Assembly (NCBI GenBank): GCA_029786595.1
Contig: JAFLXO010000006.1
Span: 1-48,001, forward strand
From: Nitrososphaerota archaeon
Lineage (GTDB): Archaea > Thermoproteota > Nitrososphaeria > Conexivisphaerales > UBA164
Direction of reading: 5' to 3'
Length of the DNA stretch: 48,001 bases
This document shows positions 19,791 to 29,650 of this stretch, piece by piece. The translations under genes and the position numbers were made by a program. The notes beneath the pieces were generated by a model, which searched no databases, was not told the origin of the DNA, and was given only the letters and a program-made list of their open reading frames with translations. Within the stretch, counting starts at the first letter, position 1. Each line of letters begins with the position of its first letter.

Positions 19791-20357
19791 ATGAAAAACA
19801 TAATACTTAGTGGCATGCCTGCGGCCGGAAAGAGCACAGTTGCAAACATAATCTCCAAACAGATTAACCTAAAGTATATCGCTGGCGGCAACCTTTTGAA
19901 GGAAATAGCGGCGGAGAGGGGTTATGCTGTAACCGGTGATGAATGGTGGGATACTGATGATGCCAAGAGGTTCGTCCGCGATAGAATGAACGACCCAAGC
20001 ATCGACAGGCAGGTGGACGCGCGGTTAAAGGAGTTGATATCTAATGGAGGGTTCGTGCTCACCAGCTATTCCCTCCCTTGGCTGGTAAATGGGGAAATAA
20101 CCGTCTGGCTGGAAGCTTCGGAGGACAATAGAGCCAAACGTATGGCCAAGAGGGACGGATATACCATCGACAGGGCCCTAAATGTAATAAAACAAAGGGA
20201 TCGGGAGAACATTCAGTATTATAGGCGTATATACGGCTATAATCTGGCAAAGGATCATAAGGTATTTAAAATCGTATTAGATGTAAATGATATAAGCCCT
20301 GAACGGATTGCAGAAATTGTAGTTTTATATTATAGATACTATGGGAAGGACGTTTAG
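19791..20357 (+). CDS. cmk: Cytidylate kinase (archaeal type)
   Basis: ILSGMPAAGKSTVA P-loop, AGGNLLKEIAAERG, DPSIDRQVDARL. Confidence 0.75.
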   Translation: MKNIILSGMPAAGKSTVANIISKQINLKYIAGGNLLKEIAAERGYAVTGDEWWDTDDAKRFVRDRMNDPSIDRQVDARLKELISNGGFVLTSYSLPWLVNGEITVWLEASEDNRAKRMAKRDGYTIDRALNVIKQRDRENIQYYRRIYGYNLAKDHKVFKIVLDVNDISPERIAEIVVLYYRYYGKDV

Positions 20358-20749
20358 TGAACCTTGTAATATATCTTCTTCATAGCAGGCTCCTGCCTCG
20401 ATAGAAGTATCCTTAATTTCTCTGGGTCCATTTCAGCAGCCTTTCTACCAACTGAGGGGGCAGACCTCTGTACTTCATCTAGAGACTGGTTCAGGTAATT
20501 AAGCTTAAATTCATCCTCTTTCCTAAGGCTTGACTTGGGCACACCGGTAACTATTAGCCTCATTACAAAAGGGGAGTCGCCTAGCTTGTGTTCGACCTTC
20601 ACGTTGAGCAAGCCCACCTTCTTCAGGTATCTCTTTATTATGTGTCTCATTATAGTAGGTATTATACTGTCAACCTGCATATCCACCACCTTGATCCTGC
20701 CAGTAACATCAATTTGCTCTAAATTCAGTTCAGAAATTCCAAATCCCAT
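20354..20749 (-). CDS. Hypothetical protein (131 aa)
   Basis: ORF convergent with cmk, stop codons overlapping in a TTAG tetranucleotide. Confidence 0.6.
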   Translation of the reverse strand: MGFGISELNLEQIDVTGRIKVVDMQVDSIIPTIMRHIIKRYLKKVGLLNVKVEHKLGDSPFVMRLIVTGVPKSSLRKEDEFKLNYLNQSLDEVQRSAPSVGRKAAEMDPEKLRILLSRQEPAMKKIYYKVH

Positions 20750-21125
20750 ATTATAACACCGTTATATTTAGCAATAAATATGCCACTATATAAACATAGC
20801 GTTAATGTGTTTCAACCTCTGATCGTCGCTTATCACCTCGATTATTGCATTTTAGGATATCATAACTGTCTTGATCCTACATGTTCAACCTTTGATGACA
20901 TGTTTCCTGACCTTTGGTGCCATTGTTTAAACTGGTCTGGTATATGATTCAAACGATTTTTTATGAATACTTTTAAGCGTCCCCGGCCTTAAATGATAAA
21001 ATAATTGATCGCGTGAATTTAAAGACCTAAAAAGATAGTGCAATCTCTTTTCAGCAGGCTGTCGATGGCTTGCTTGGTCGATTTATCTAATATGTTTATA
21101 TTTACCATTTATTTACATCAGATCA

Positions 21126-22115
21126 ATGGAATCCAGTAAACTGGTCGATTCATTTAACAGAAGGACGACCAAAGTGCGTATTTCGGTTACAGACAAATGT
21201 AACTTCGCATGCTTCTTTTGCATGCCGATCGACCCCATCTGGATGCCTAGGGCTGATGTGCTCACTTATGAAGAGATTGTTCGCGTAGTTAAAGTATTGA
21301 AGCATTTGGGTATTAATGAAGTTAAACTAACCGGGGGGGAGCCGCTTGTCAGGAAGGATATAGAAGTCCTCGTTAATGAGATCAGTCAGGTCATAGAAGA
21401 TATCAGTATGACCACAAACGGCTTCTTCTTAAATGAAAAGGCAAGGCTTTTACATGAAAATGGGTTAAGGAGAGTCACAGTGAGCCTGCATAGTCTTCGC
21501 CGAGAACGCTTTAAATTTATAACTAACGTAGACGCGCTTGAAAGGGTCATCACCGGAATCAGGGCCGCCAAGGATGCTGGCCTATCTCCAGTTAAGATCA
21601 ATTCTACCATTATACGAGGTCGTAATGATGATGAAATACTGGACCTGCTTGAATTTGCAATCAGGGAGGGGGTAAGTATAAGGTATATCGAATTTATGCC
21701 TTTTGATGGAAAGAACTTTTGGAGCCTCGATAAGGTGATTGCAGGTGCCGAAATCAAAAATACCATTGAATCAAGGTATAAACTCATTGAACTCCCAAGA
21801 GGGGTTGGCAGTACCTCCAGCAATTATATGATAAAGGGAACTGACACAACAGTCGGTTTTATAACTTCAGTTACACAGCCGTTTTGTTCAGATTGCGACA
21901 GGATAAGGATAATGGCTAATGGAAGCTTAGTCCCGTGTATGTTCGGCAATATGGAGTTTGATTTTAGGCACCTTCTAAGGGAGGGCGCCTCTGATGATGA
22001 TTTGGAAAAGTTCTTTATCGATAAGGTGGGGAACAAGTTTGCAGGAGTTGAAACCATGGTCCATGAAAAGGCTATACCTTCACATATTAGACCTATGTAT
22101 ACTATTGGGGGCTGA
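21126..22115 (+). CDS. moaA: GTP 3',8-cyclase MoaA (radical SAM)
   Basis: VTDKCNFACFFCMP CxxxCxxC, KLTGGEPLVRKD, C-terminal second cluster CSDCDRIR and RPMYTIGG tail. Confidence 0.92.
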   Translation: MESSKLVDSFNRRTTKVRISVTDKCNFACFFCMPIDPIWMPRADVLTYEEIVRVVKVLKHLGINEVKLTGGEPLVRKDIEVLVNEISQVIEDISMTTNGFFLNEKARLLHENGLRRVTVSLHSLRRERFKFITNVDALERVITGIRAAKDAGLSPVKINSTIIRGRNDDEILDLLEFAIREGVSIRYIEFMPFDGKNFWSLDKVIAGAEIKNTIESRYKLIELPRGVGSTSSNYMIKGTDTTVGFITSVTQPFCSDCDRIRIMANGSLVPCMFGNMEFDFRHLLREGASDDDLEKFFIDKVGNKFAGVETMVHEKAIPSHIRPMYTIGG

Positions 22116-22189
22116 TCCGCGGATCAGGACATTCTAAGCTCATTTTTCGGATTTTTAGCCGTTAATCCAGCTCCACCAATTTTAGGTCA

Positions 22190-22600
22190 TTAGAGGTCCG
22201 CCAGATACTTGATTCGCCACCAACCCCCTTGATGGACTATCTCCATAAGATAATATGTTATGCCCTTAACTTCGGTCTTATATCCATGTCTTTCTTGTTT
22301 ATATGGTTCACCATATCCGGTCGCATTAAGCGTATTGCCGTTTATGCGGACAGAAAACCTGCTAATGGCAAATTCATCTATAGTGAACTTCTGAAGTACG
22401 GCTTCCAACCATCTATAGAGGAGGTTATATTCATCCGATCCGCTTACGCTGAAATGCACTTCAACCTTCGAGTGCACAGCATGTACATCATAGATTAAGT
22501 CTAGAAGAGAGAGTGCCGCGCTTTCAAAACATGTATTTTTTGACCTTCCATATGCTTCGATATATGCGTCACTTACATGTTCCAACCTTTTATAGCCCAT
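22190..22600 (-). CDS. Archease (RtcB cofactor family)
   Basis: LEHVSDAYIEAYG, EFAISRFSVRINGNTLNATGYGEPY, KGITYYLMEI motifs. Confidence 0.85.
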   Translation of the reverse strand: MGYKRLEHVSDAYIEAYGRSKNTCFESAALSLLDLIYDVHAVHSKVEVHFSVSGSDEYNLLYRWLEAVLQKFTIDEFAISRFSVRINGNTLNATGYGEPYKQERHGYKTEVKGITYYLMEIVHQGGWWRIKYLADL

Positions 22601-22770
22601 GGGGCTTGGCTAGCACGACCTTCCGTAAAACCTTTCGCCGATGGACATCCAGCCTCCCAAAAATCAAAATTCTTATATTGGGGCGCGATACAAGGGAGCA
22701 AGGTGGCATGGGTGCTAGAAAATGTCAATATCATTGTCTATAATCTGGCGCCAGAACATTGAATGACAAT

Positions 22771-22858
22771 GCCGCGGTAGCTCAGCCTGACCACTGGGGC
22801 TAAGGAGAGCATCCGGCTGAAGACCGGAGTGTCGCCGGTTCAAACCCGGCCCGCGGCA
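22771..22858 (+). tRNA. tRNA-Phe(GAA) with a 14-nt intron in the D-loop (22790-22803)
   Basis: Acceptor GCCGCGG/CCGCGGC, anticodon stem TCCGG/CCGGA with loop CTGAAGA, T-arm GCCGG-TTCAAAC-CCGGC, discriminator A, no encoded CCA. The D-loop is 23 nt and becomes AGCCTGGGA after intron removal. Confidence 0.9.
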
Positions 22859-23324
22859 AATCATTATACAATTATAATTTCACCCATAACCGTAGGGGAG
22901 TTTAAGATGATATGGGGCCACCGATTGCCGAACGGTTATGACCAGCTAGAGAGGAACAACATAGCTGACGGCTGCCGGCCAAGCGCTTTCTAATAGAAGG
23001 GGATGTTTTGTGATGAATAGTTAAAGCCACTCCATAGGCTTCGATTCGCGCGTGCGACTCGGTAGTTCATGTAATATGATTTATGAATACTTAAGCCGTG
23101 GGTACAGGCGCCAGGCCCAGGCTTTAATGCGCTTGATAGTGACACAGTGGTCAAAGTGGCGCGCCCCAAGCGTGTTAATATTGGAAGAGCTGATCTAAAT
23201 ATAGCCTCTAATCGGGTTGATTAATCATACAAACGGTAATTACCCAGCGTTCGGGCCGCCATTTGAATAGTAAAGCTAGCTTTTGCACATATTATATAGC
23301 GCTTGGAAATGTATCGTTGACTAT

Positions 23325-24605
23325 CTAGTGCCATCCCGCCAGTTTCATAGCCTTGACCACTTTATCCACAGCTATAGCCACTGCCGCCTCCCTCATTTCT
23401 ATATTTTTTAACGCGGCGAATTCAAATATCTGTTTAAATGCGTTTTTCATCTTGACATCCAACTTGGCATTAACTTCGATTTCGCTCCAATGATCTCTAT
23501 TCAGATTCTGCACCCATTCAAAATAGGACACTAGCACACCCCCGGCGTTTGCGAGTACATCAGGGACTATCTTCGCGCCGCCTTTGTATAGTATAGAATC
23601 TGCGCTCGGTGTTATGGGGCCGTTGGCCGCTTCCATTATAAGTTTAGCCTTTATCTTGGACGCATTGTACTCAGTTATCTGCCCCTCCATCGCTGCGGGA
23701 ATGAGAACATCAACATCCATTTCCAACAGCTCTTCATTTGTGATCGGTTCAGCATAAACGAGTGAAGAAATGGAATGTGGATTCACAAGATCGTTGTTCA
23801 ATTTATCAAATGAAACGCCAAACAGCCCACCTTTCGCCTTTGCGGCCCCGTAGATGTTGCTCACGCCAGCTATCTTTGCACCCATATCCATCAGGAAACG
23901 AACGGTATTGGAACCAACGTTACCGAATCCCTGCACCGCTACTGTTACATCATGTAACTCCTTGCCAAGGAACCTTTGAACGGCTTCTCTGGTACAGATT
24001 GCGACGCCCTTGCCTGTGGCCGATAGCCTTCCTTCAGACCCACCCAGCTCGAGCGGTTTTCCAGTAACCACGGCTGGAACATTGAACCCCCTAAGCCTTG
24101 AGTATTCATTCATAATCCATCCCATAATCTGCGGGTTTGTATTTACATCAGGCGCAGGGATATCTATTTCGGGGCCTATATCATCCTTCAACATATCTAC
24201 ATACCTCCTAGTTAGTTGCTCAAGCTCGTCCATGTTCAGTTTATCGGGATCAACAGTTATTCCACCCTTTGCCCCTCCGAATGGGACGTCCATTATCGCC
24301 GTCTTCCAAGTCATCCACATAGAAAGCGCTCTCGCATCGTTCAAGTCCATATTCTTGTGATATCTTATACCCCCTTTGAAAGGCCCTCTGGCATTGTTGT
24401 GTTGAACTCGGTAACCCGTAAATGTTACCACTTCACCTCTTGCTAGCTTTAAGGGAATATGCACAACTAATTCTTTCATCGTTGTCTTCAACACCTCATA
24501 ATATTCCGGTTCCAGATCCAAAAATTCTGCCACAGAAGCCAATTGGGTAAGCGCATTACTATAGGGGTCCTTTTCAAACACTCCCTGGCCTATAGATTCT
24601 ACCAT
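23325..24605 (-). CDS. gdhA: Glutamate dehydrogenase
   Basis: ARGPFKGGIRYHKNMDLNDARALSMWMTWKTAIMDVPFGGAKGGI, VAVQGFGNVGSNT. Confidence 0.93.
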   Translation of the reverse strand: MVESIGQGVFEKDPYSNALTQLASVAEFLDLEPEYYEVLKTTMKELVVHIPLKLARGEVVTFTGYRVQHNNARGPFKGGIRYHKNMDLNDARALSMWMTWKTAIMDVPFGGAKGGITVDPDKLNMDELEQLTRRYVDMLKDDIGPEIDIPAPDVNTNPQIMGWIMNEYSRLRGFNVPAVVTGKPLELGGSEGRLSATGKGVAICTREAVQRFLGKELHDVTVAVQGFGNVGSNTVRFLMDMGAKIAGVSNIYGAAKAKGGLFGVSFDKLNNDLVNPHSISSLVYAEPITNEELLEMDVDVLIPAAMEGQITEYNASKIKAKLIMEAANGPITPSADSILYKGGAKIVPDVLANAGGVLVSYFEWVQNLNRDHWSEIEVNAKLDVKMKNAFKQIFEFAALKNIEMREAAVAIAVDKVVKAMKLAGWH

Positions 24606-24765
24606 GTTATTGTTACCGATGGCCGCGGTTTTAAATTATTTGTACATTTTTGTTATTATATCGGGTTGAATGTTTGGATTCAATTGCAAGGAGTGAAGGG
24701 CTGGATTCTTTTAAATTTACAAGCAACGCTTAAACAAAATAGTTCATAAATTACACCGAATTAAT

Positions 24766-25377
24766 ATGCCGGCATTACTGGGACAGAAGGCACCTGATTT
24801 TGTTGCTAGTACAACAAAGGGACCAGTTACCCTATCCAGCCTTAAAGGGAAATGGGTGGTCCTGTTTTCTCACCCGGGGGATTTCACTCCTGTTTGCACG
24901 ACCGAATTTATGGCCTTTACTAAGAGGTACGATGAATTCAGGAGGCTAGGTGTGGAACTGTTAGGGTTAAGTGTAGACAGTATATACAGCCATATAGCCT
25001 GGGTAAGGGACATCAAGAAAAATCTGGGGGTCGACATTCCCTTCCCTATAATAGCTGATGTAGACAAGGCCATTGCATCTGAATATAACCTGATAGATGT
25101 CAAGGCTGGGAATACGGTCAGGGGTGTCTTTCTTATCGATCCAAATCAAATGGTCAGGTGGATGATTTACTATCCCGCCGAGGTTGGCAGGAACATAGAT
25201 GAAATATTGAGGGTCATAAAGGCCTTTCAATTCAACTGGGATCGCAAATTGGCGACACCGGCCAACTGGCAGCCTGGCCAAGAGGGGATAGAACCTGCTC
25301 CGCTTACAGTTGAGGACAGCGAAAAAAGAGATGGTCACGATGGCACTCAAACCTGGTACCTCAAGTACGTCAAATGA
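24766..25377 (+). CDS. Peroxiredoxin (1-Cys Prx6-like)
   Basis: LFSHPGDFTPVCTTEF; VCTTEF is the only Cys in the protein. Confidence 0.9.
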   Translation: MPALLGQKAPDFVASTTKGPVTLSSLKGKWVVLFSHPGDFTPVCTTEFMAFTKRYDEFRRLGVELLGLSVDSIYSHIAWVRDIKKNLGVDIPFPIIADVDKAIASEYNLIDVKAGNTVRGVFLIDPNQMVRWMIYYPAEVGRNIDEILRVIKAFQFNWDRKLATPANWQPGQEGIEPAPLTVEDSEKRDGHDGTQTWYLKYVK

Positions 25378-25468
25378 GCTTCTGATACATATGCACTAAT
25401 ATGATTGTAATAATTCAATATCGCGGAGCTTATGACTTATTTTCCAGTTCAATGAGTGGGTGCGTTTA

Positions 25469-25714
25469 ATGATCGTGGAGGATCTCAGAAATGTAACTTG
25501 CGGTGATGACCCATTGACGTACTTAAGAAACACCATGAAGTTACTTTATTTTGAATGCACGCCAGGACAGGAGGCCAGCTTCCTGCTCATCAAATCAAGA
25601 TTTCCATACGAAAGGCCGGTTTTCGAAAGCTTGGCCAGTATAAGCAAGTTAGAGATGCTAAATTTTATTGAACAGAATGGCGAAATTAGCGTTCATTTAA
25701 AGAGGAGGGGGTAA
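25469..25714 (+). CDS. Small hypothetical protein
   Basis: About 81 aa ORF between two recognised genes; start ambiguous (GTG 25460 or ATG 25469). Confidence 0.4.
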   Translation: MIVEDLRNVTCGDDPLTYLRNTMKLLYFECTPGQEASFLLIKSRFPYERPVFESLASISKLEMLNFIEQNGEISVHLKRRG

Positions 25715-25722
25715 AACTAAAT

Positions 25723-26286
25723 TTAGCCGCCATCTGCGGCCATCAGATACCCACCGAACGCCAACCCCCAGATTAGGATAGGATACGCTATCATCCTTTC
25801 CATTCCTCCTGGTCCTATCAAGGGATAGAAGTTTAGAGCAAAAAATACCAGCGCAACTAGCCCCAACGATCCAACCAAGGCCGATATAAACGAAAACGGG
25901 GGCTTGACTATGCGGGACGACATGATAGCCGATATGCCCCCAAACGCAAAGGTGATCAGTGAGAACAGGACATGTAGGTTTAAAGGCGATCTTTCATTGA
26001 AAACACCGACTCCGATCGCGCCTATGGCTGTCATCACCAGCGCAAAGGTGAACCATCTTCCAGCCCATGCCTTATCTAGGAGATATGCTGCAAGGAGTAA
26101 GAAAATGCCCAAGAAAATTATTGATGTGTTAAATATCAAGGAAGTTGAGCCAACCCCCAGGTCACTTATGTAATTCCATTGTATACTATAACCTGGATAG
26201 ATAGATTCGGCGACAATCATAGATAACAGGAATTGGAACGCTCCGACAAATATCAGTGCGCCTGCAACCTTTGACCGCTTGAACAT
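25723..26286 (-). CDS. DUF998-like multi-pass membrane protein
   Basis: Several hydrophobic segments; YPGYSIQWNYISDLGVGSTSLIFNTSII resembles DUF998. Confidence 0.65.
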   Translation of the reverse strand: MFKRSKVAGALIFVGAFQFLLSMIVAESIYPGYSIQWNYISDLGVGSTSLIFNTSIIFLGIFLLLAAYLLDKAWAGRWFTFALVMTAIGAIGVGVFNERSPLNLHVLFSLITFAFGGISAIMSSRIVKPPFSFISALVGSLGLVALVFFALNFYPLIGPGGMERMIAYPILIWGLAFGGYLMAADGG

Positions 26287-26382
26287 ATGAAGTCATCATC
26301 AACGGATTGAAATATAAACATGGTGTACGACCCATCAATCCGATTAGGTAATATTATTAAGGTTGTATATTCAAGGTCACTC

Positions 26383-27765
26383 ATGAAAACGATCGTAATG
26401 AAGTTCGGTGGCACGTCAGTTAAGGACGGTGGCTATAACCGGATCGTCGATATATTAAAGCTGTACAAGGAACAAAAGGCCATAATCGTCGTTTCGGCTA
26501 TTAAAGGAGTAACGGATGAGCTTATAGAAGCGGCAAAGGTTGCAGAGAGGGGTGACAATAAGGCGGTTCAGGAGTTCCTAGATAGGAACGCCGAAAGGCA
26601 TAGGAACGAAGCCAAACTGTCAATGAAAGACGTCGACACGGACGTTAGAACAAAGCTTTTGCAGGTGGATGACGAATTAGGGCACATCCTCTATAGCCTT
26701 TGCTATACAAGGGATTTAACGCCGCGCATCCTTGATTATATAATGAGCTTCGGAGAAAGGTACTCATTGGAACTTGCCGCGGCTACACTTAACAGGAGAG
26801 GTATAAAGGCCGTCGGCCTAACGGGTGGAGAGTCAGGCATAATAACCGATGCGGTGTTTGGCGATGCTAACCCGCTTATGAACGCTACTAAGCAGGCGGT
26901 ACATGAAAGGCTGATCCCCATGTTGGAGAAAGGAATAACGCCGGTCGTAGGAGGCTTTGCAGGCATAACCAAGGACGGCATCATCACCACGTTCGGCCGT
27001 GGGGGCAGCGATTATACGGCTACCATTTTGGGCGCCGCGGTGGACGCCGATAAAATAATAATATGGAGCGATGTGGATGGAATGATGACCGCAGATCCCA
27101 AGCTGATAAAATCTAGGACCATTCCTGAGCTCACCTATGATGAAGCCATGGAACTGGCGGCATTTGGGGCCAAGGCATTTCATCCAAAGAGCCTTATACC
27201 GGCAATGGAACACAGGATTCCAATATATGTCAGAAATACGTTCAGGCCAGAAGGCGCGGGGACGCTCATCAGTGAAAGCGGGAAGAAGAGCTATTCAGTA
27301 GATATAGTCAAGGCGGTAGCGGTCCTAAGAGGTATGTCCATAGTTACTATCAAGGGGCCGCTTGTAGGGGGAAACATAGCTACGAAGATTCTTGGTAGGC
27401 TTGCCAATGAGGGTATAAATATCAAGATGATTTCGCAGAGCATGTCCGAGTCCAATCTGAGCTTTGTCATCCCTCAACGATCTTTGGACAGCTGCAAATC
27501 GATAATTGAATTCGAATATCTGGGGAAGGAGATCATGGATATGGATTCCATAAAGGACGTCTGCATAGTCGCTATAATAGGGTCCGGAATGAGAGGGACA
27601 CCTGGCGTGGCTGCAAGGCTGTTTAACTCGTTAGGGGCCCGTAAGATAAACATTGTAATGATAGCTCAGGGTTCGAGCGAATTGAACATAAGCATAGCCA
27701 TTCAGGAGAAAGATCTGCAGAAAAGCGTTGAAGCTATTCACGAGGAATTCATGGGCAGAACCTAG
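26383..27765 (+). CDS. Aspartate kinase
   Basis: VMKFGGTSVKDG, GRGGSDYTATILGAA, SDVDGMMTADP; C-terminal ACT domains. ATG 26383 is more likely than the upstream start at 26320. Confidence 0.92.
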   Translation: MKTIVMKFGGTSVKDGGYNRIVDILKLYKEQKAIIVVSAIKGVTDELIEAAKVAERGDNKAVQEFLDRNAERHRNEAKLSMKDVDTDVRTKLLQVDDELGHILYSLCYTRDLTPRILDYIMSFGERYSLELAAATLNRRGIKAVGLTGGESGIITDAVFGDANPLMNATKQAVHERLIPMLEKGITPVVGGFAGITKDGIITTFGRGGSDYTATILGAAVDADKIIIWSDVDGMMTADPKLIKSRTIPELTYDEAMELAAFGAKAFHPKSLIPAMEHRIPIYVRNTFRPEGAGTLISESGKKSYSVDIVKAVAVLRGMSIVTIKGPLVGGNIATKILGRLANEGINIKMISQSMSESNLSFVIPQRSLDSCKSIIEFEYLGKEIMDMDSIKDVCIVAIIGSGMRGTPGVAARLFNSLGARKINIVMIAQGSSELNISIAIQEKDLQKSVEAIHEEFMGRT

Positions 27766-27798
27766 TTATATATTATTTTACACCCGGAGTTGATGAGC

Positions 27799-28515
27799 TT
27801 AACTAAATCCCGGATAACCCTTCCCGCTATTCAGCGCTACGAGCTTATCCTTGAACGCCTTTACAGTTTGATTATATATATCAGGCTCTAGGGAACCGCC
27901 TATGTAAGGGTCCAGTACGTAACCGTGAGAACCTGATTGATTTAGTATGTTCAGGTCGTCGGGGGTTATATTATATGCTATCTTGAACAGTATGGGTTTA
28001 GATATGGACTTCGTAAGGGCGTTCAACCAAATTACATCTATGAGGTTAAACGGGATTGAACCATCTATCTGTGATTGCGGCAGAAAGATCAGGCCGCTCA
28101 CCCCATTTATATTTGATATGGTGATATAAAGCTCCATGGGCAGCCCTGATGGAGCATATACAAACTTATCTAGGCGATCATCCTCCATGATAAATGGAGG
28201 GACTAAGGATGGGTGAGCAACTATGAAATCAATTTGCAGCTCGACCAGCTTTGACCACTCGTCCCTTGTGATCGCTTTATTGTTGCCTAGCGAGACACCC
28301 TTCGATACGTGAATCCCTTCAAGACTCCTTCTAATGCTTTCTTCCTCAAGATCTAGTTCCCGCGTCGAATTCTGTGAAGGATGTTGATTTGAAACAGAAA
28401 AAATTATGGCATCTGCGCCTCCCTCCTGAGAAGCTAGGGCCAGATCACGGTCGTTCGTAGCTAGTTCAACCATCAAGGGTCGTTCTATTTTGAAAAGGGA
28501 AGAGCCATAGACCAT
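27799..28515 (-). CDS. Putative TIM-barrel protein, function unassigned
   Basis: LALASQEGGADAIIFSV and alternating beta/alpha pattern; no decisive motif. Confidence 0.45.
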   Translation of the reverse strand: MVYGSSLFKIERPLMVELATNDRDLALASQEGGADAIIFSVSNQHPSQNSTRELDLEEESIRRSLEGIHVSKGVSLGNNKAITRDEWSKLVELQIDFIVAHPSLVPPFIMEDDRLDKFVYAPSGLPMELYITISNINGVSGLIFLPQSQIDGSIPFNLIDVIWLNALTKSISKPILFKIAYNITPDDLNILNQSGSHGYVLDPYIGGSLEPDIYNQTVKAFKDKLVALNSGKGYPGFS

Positions 28516-28717
28516 TCGTAATAATTCCTCACTATTCCATCCTATGTAATCCCCCTATTTATTATTTTGTAACTGCGTTGATGCAATCCTGTATAACTAC
28601 AAAAACATAACAAAGCGGCCCTTAGCTATGGACAACTGACGGTCGTCCTGTGGTTCATGAGAAAGAACATGATAACTTTATTAGGGCTTCCCCGATATAT
28701 GTTAGTGGACCGCTATT

Positions 28718-29455
28718 ATGGGCGCAGAGAACGCAGCAGTAATCCTGAGATCGGCATCAAAGGCTATTGCCTTTACTGGTGCTGGCATAAGCACAGCGTC
28801 CGGAATCCCCGATTTTAGGGGCCCAAAGGGGCTCTGGAAGACCTACCCTGAAGAATTTGCATCAATAAATTATCTGTCAGATGACCCACGCGGGTTCTGG
28901 GAATTCTATTCTACACGTATGGGCAGCATCTTTACGGCTGCGCCAAATTTAGGTCACCTCGCTCTGGCCGACCTTGAACGTTTAGGGATAATCAAGGTTG
29001 TTATAACGCAAAACATAGATGGTCTCCATGGGTTGGCAGGGTCTAGGAACGTGATAGAACTGCATGGAAATATGAGAAGATGTTACTGTTCCAAGTGTGG
29101 TGCTCCTTATTCGAGTTCGGAGGTATTAAGGATGATCGGGTCTGGGACCAACCCCCCTTTATGTACGTGCGGGGGCGTCATAAGGCCCGACGTCGTGCTC
29201 TTCGGGGAAGAGGTGAAAATGATGCCAAAAGCTATATCCGCGGCCAACAGTTCTGACTGTGTCCTGGTAGTCGGTTCATCTCTTACCGTCTCACCGGCTA
29301 ATTCAATACCATATCTAGTAAAACAGCATGGCGGTCGCTTGATAATCGTAAATGAGGAAAGGACACCGTTTGATGAAATAGCTGATCTAGTTATTGGTGG
29401 CGCAGCAGAAGATGTTCTGGGCGAACTTGTTGCCTTTATGGCAAATAGGGTTTGA
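28718..29455 (+). CDS. NAD-dependent protein deacylase, Sir2 family
   Basis: AFTGAGISTASGIPDFRGPKGLWK, ITQNIDGLH, CSKC/CTC zinc site, VVGSSLTVSPA. Confidence 0.95.
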   Translation: MGAENAAVILRSASKAIAFTGAGISTASGIPDFRGPKGLWKTYPEEFASINYLSDDPRGFWEFYSTRMGSIFTAAPNLGHLALADLERLGIIKVVITQNIDGLHGLAGSRNVIELHGNMRRCYCSKCGAPYSSSEVLRMIGSGTNPPLCTCGGVIRPDVVLFGEEVKMMPKAISAANSSDCVLVVGSSLTVSPANSIPYLVKQHGGRLIIVNEERTPFDEIADLVIGGAAEDVLGELVAFMANRV

Positions 29456-29554
29456 AGCGGTTAGGACAATATTCATGAAGATTTTTAATTATGGATACCT
29501 GTAATCCTGACATCGGCTCTATCTGGAAAAGATGATGTGGATTGAGGAGGTGAA

Positions 29555-29650
29555 TTGCCAAAAATGGACGGGATCGAACCTAGAAGAATTGGCCCAACTG
29601 GTACGATGGCTATCACTTATAACATCATAAGTAAGGCAAGCTACATTTAG
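29555..29650 (+). CDS. Candidate small protein, 31 aa: (M)PKMDGIEPRRIGPTGTMAITYNIISKASYI
   Basis: TTG start preceded by Shine-Dalgarno-like gaggaggtg; stop overlaps the convergent MBL gene stop in TTAG, as at cmk/20354. Confidence 0.35.
   Translation: MPKMDGIEPRRIGPTGTMAITYNIISKASYI

Noticed and set aside
20890-20950. TTGATGA...CTGA near moaA as possible C/D box sRNA
   Set aside because: C to D' spacing is too short and no convincing C'/D pair was found.
23010-23070. GTGATGA resembling a C box of a C/D sRNA
   Set aside because: No properly spaced D box (CTGA) follows and no closing stem was seen.
29540-29650. Reverse strand contains GGTTCGATCCC, resembling a tRNA T-arm
   Set aside because: T-stem does not pair beyond 2 bp and no acceptor or valid anticodon arm forms; the plus-strand small ORF explains the segment better.
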